A DNA stretch of 64,000 bases from Hydractinia symbiolongicarpus (taxonomy: Eukaryota > Cnidaria > Hydrozoa > Anthoathecata > Hydractiniidae): assembly GCF_029227915.1 (NCBI RefSeq), contig NC_079875.1:24558001-24622000 (forward strand), written 5' to 3'. Position numbers and translations under genes: made by a program. The notes beneath the pieces were generated by a model that made no database searches, was not told the origin of the DNA, and saw nothing but the letters and a program-made list of their open reading frames with translations. Below are positions 62,301 to 64,000 of the stretch, piece after piece (the first letter of the stretch is position 1; each line of letters starts with the position of its first letter).

Positions 62301-64000
62301 GTTGCGCCGCTGGGTTCCAAGTCTACCTTTCTAAGGGGCGGTTTCTTGGTCAGCCCAAGCATTACGATACGATTTCTCAAGTGTTCATGTCTAAGGTCAG
62401 AAAGCTTTTCTGTTTCCAGGTTTGCTGCTTTTTATTCTTTGTCACAACCTCTCTAAGGGCTGGGTTCCAAGTCTACCTCTCTTAGCCCTGGGCTCTGTGT
62501 CAGTAGGTAAAAGCAACAACGATACCATTTGCAGCTGTCGACTTTTCTTTTTCCAAAGTTTAACAAAAGTTATTGGTTTTGGCGGACGGTGTCAATGAAT
62601 GTGGCTGGTGTCTTGCAGGAGGCAGGGGATGCTTACTCAAGGGCCCGCACCAGATCCCAAGCATGAGTGAATTTCACCAATCCTCGTGTTTCCACATTCA
62701 TAGGTGTTTGTTTCAGTACAGTCGAAATCCATTAACTTTCCGATTATCCCTGTAAAGGGGAGAATGCAGAAGTTCTCCAGCAGCTTCTTATTCTTTGGAG
62801 AGAAACCTTCTTTTTCAATTAAACTTTCCGTCTTAAAAGACTAGTTTTATCTGCATTGCGATGTAGTTACTCCTATTCTCTTTTTCCTGTTTCTTATACA
62901 GATCCAGTTGACTGCCAGGAAAGACTGGTTGACACTGGGAAAGACTAGTGACTGTGGGAAAGACCACTGACGGTGGGAAAGACCATAGATCGTGAAGGCC
63001 TTTAGGTTTTGGTGACTGAAGAGTGTGTGTTCTTCATTGGTTAGGATGGGTCTTCAGTTGCAATCTCGAGACGATTGATAACTCCTTCCAAAGAATGGAG
63101 TGTTGCGTATTTCGAAGCATCAAAGTTGACTGGGTGGTGAAGTGAATTACTTGTTTAAGCTCGAGACGATATGTAATGGTTTTCTGGGTTGCCGCCGCTG
63201 GGTTCCAAGTCTACCTTTCTAAGGGGCGGTTTCTTGGTCAGCCCAAGCATTACGATACGATTTCTCAAGTGTTCATGTCTAAGGTCAGAAAGCTTTTCTG
63301 TTTCCAGGTTTGCTGCTTTTTATTCTTTGTCAAAACCTCTCTAAGGGCTGGGTTTTAAGTCTACCTCTCTTAGCCCTGGGCTCTGTGTCAGTAGGTAAAA
63401 GCAACAACGATACGATTTGCAGCTGTCGACTTTTCTTTTTCCAAAGTTTAACAAAAGTTATTGGTTTTGGCGGACGATGTCAATGAATCTGGCTGGTGTC
63501 TTGCAGGAGGCAGGGGATGCTTACTCAAGGGCCCGCACCTGATCCCAAGCATGAGTGAATTTCACCAATCCTCGTGTTTCCACATTCATATATTCATATC
63601 TGTTTGTTTCAGTACAGTCGAAATCCATTAACTTTCCGATTATCCCTGTAAAGGGGAGAATGCAGAAGTTCTCCAGCAGCTTCTTATTCTTTGGAGAGAA
63701 ACCTTCTTTTTCAATTAAACTTTCCGTCTTAAAAGACTAGTTTTATCTGCATTGCGATGTAGTTACTCCTATTCTCTTTTTCCTGTTTCTTATACAGATC
63801 CAGTTGACTGCCAGGAAAGACTGGTTGACACTGGGAAAGACTAGTGACTGTGGGAAAGACCACTGACGGTGGGAAAGACCATAGATCGTGAAGGCTTTTA
63901 GGTTTTGGTGACTGAAGAATGTGTGTTCTTCATTGGTTAGGATGGGTCTTCAGTTGCAATCTCGAGACGAATGATAACTCCTTCCAAACTATGGAGTGTG
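44398..64000 (+). repeat. Decameric higher-order repeat, ~8896 bp, with deleted derivatives
   Basis: Copy 1 (44398-53292) has ten monomers. Copy 2 (53293-61300) has nine, because two adjacent monomers of copy 1 correspond to one at 59622. Copy 3 starts at 61301 and is cut by the window edge; it has lost about three further monomers between 62.3 and 63.1 kb. Landmark offsets are 8896 bp for 45385/54281 through 50726/59622, then 8008 bp for 52503/60511 and 53391/61399. Markers include CAAAACCTC with GGTTTTAAG, GACGATGTC, GAATCTGGC, GCACCTGATCC, and the 14-bp duplication at 49839 and 58735. Confidence 0.9.
63578..63612 (+). repeat. Private ~8-bp duplication in the last full monomer
   Basis: Where other monomers read CACATTCATAGGTGTTTG, this one reads CACATTCATATATTCATATC followed by TGTTTG. 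This looks like a tandem copy of TATTCATA plus a GG-to-TC change. It is not seen in any other monomer in the window. Confidence 0.85.

Larger units (their letters stand above)
6151..64000 (+). repeat. Main satellite array, about 65 head-to-tail ~889-bp monomers
   Basis: Using the ATG in GTAATGGTTTT as landmark, monomers are phased at 6249, 7151, 8041, 8929, 9819, 10709 and so on to 62289 and 63176. Spacings are 886-890 bp, except 901-902 bp after monomers carrying the 14-bp duplication. Orientation never changes and no other sequence interrupts the array. Neighbouring monomers differ by scattered substitutions and 1-2 bp length changes in T-runs, and the diagnostic variants recur at multi-monomer periods. 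I find no supported gene in this region. The monomer matches no named satellite that I recognise. Confidence 0.97.

Noticed and set aside
6151-64000. CRISPR-like array because of regular direct repeats
   Set aside because: The repeats are ~889 bp and homologous over their entire length, with no unique spacers, in a eukaryotic context.

Overview
This window is eukaryotic repeat DNA, most likely from a marine invertebrate. The style of the reverse transcriptase suggests a cnidarian such as a coral or anemone, but that is recognition from memory and not a search result. There is no operon structure, no rRNA or tRNA gene, no CRISPR array and no host protein-coding gene that I can support. Almost everything is one tandem satellite, plus two closely related copies of a non-LTR retrotransposon embedded in it. 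All elements read in the same (+) direction except one short inverted satellite piece.

Layout. Positions 1-2112 hold the 3' part of a non-LTR retrotransposon: an open reverse transcriptase frame that runs off the left edge, a 3' UTR, and a (TAA)n-type tail. Positions 2113-4790 are three satellite monomers. Positions 4791-4955 are an inverted piece of the same satellite, joined to a 5'-truncated second copy of the element (about 4956-6150). From 6151 to the right edge the satellite continues without interruption as about 65 monomers. The monomer is 886-890 bp, or 901-902 bp where a 14-bp internal duplication is present. In total 68 monomers can be phased on one internal landmark.

The array is organised at several scales. 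Inside the monomer are four ~19-bp degenerate tandem subrepeats, a near-identical 24-bp direct repeat 150 bp apart, and short paired words. Above the monomer are higher-order repeats: a 2-mer of 1778 bp (6.5-10.1 kb), a 4-mer of 3568 bp present twice (10611-17746), a 7-mer of 6222 bp followed by five monomers of a second copy (17747-28170), and a 10-mer of about 8896 bp with a 9-mer derivative and a third partial copy (44398-64000). Diagnostic variants show chimeric monomers and losses of whole monomers, as expected from unequal exchange or gene conversion.

The most interesting locus is 4.4-6.3 kb. The second retrotransposon copy sits cleanly in a satellite monomer at the same base position where the first copy ends. 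Its 5' end is an inverted satellite fragment in place of upstream element sequence, and an ATG in the satellite opens a 332-codon chimeric frame into the RT remnant. Uninterrupted monomers of the same sequence subtype elsewhere in the array serve as empty sites. Small ORFs recur in every monomer, but they change frame between subtypes and I do not regard them as genes.
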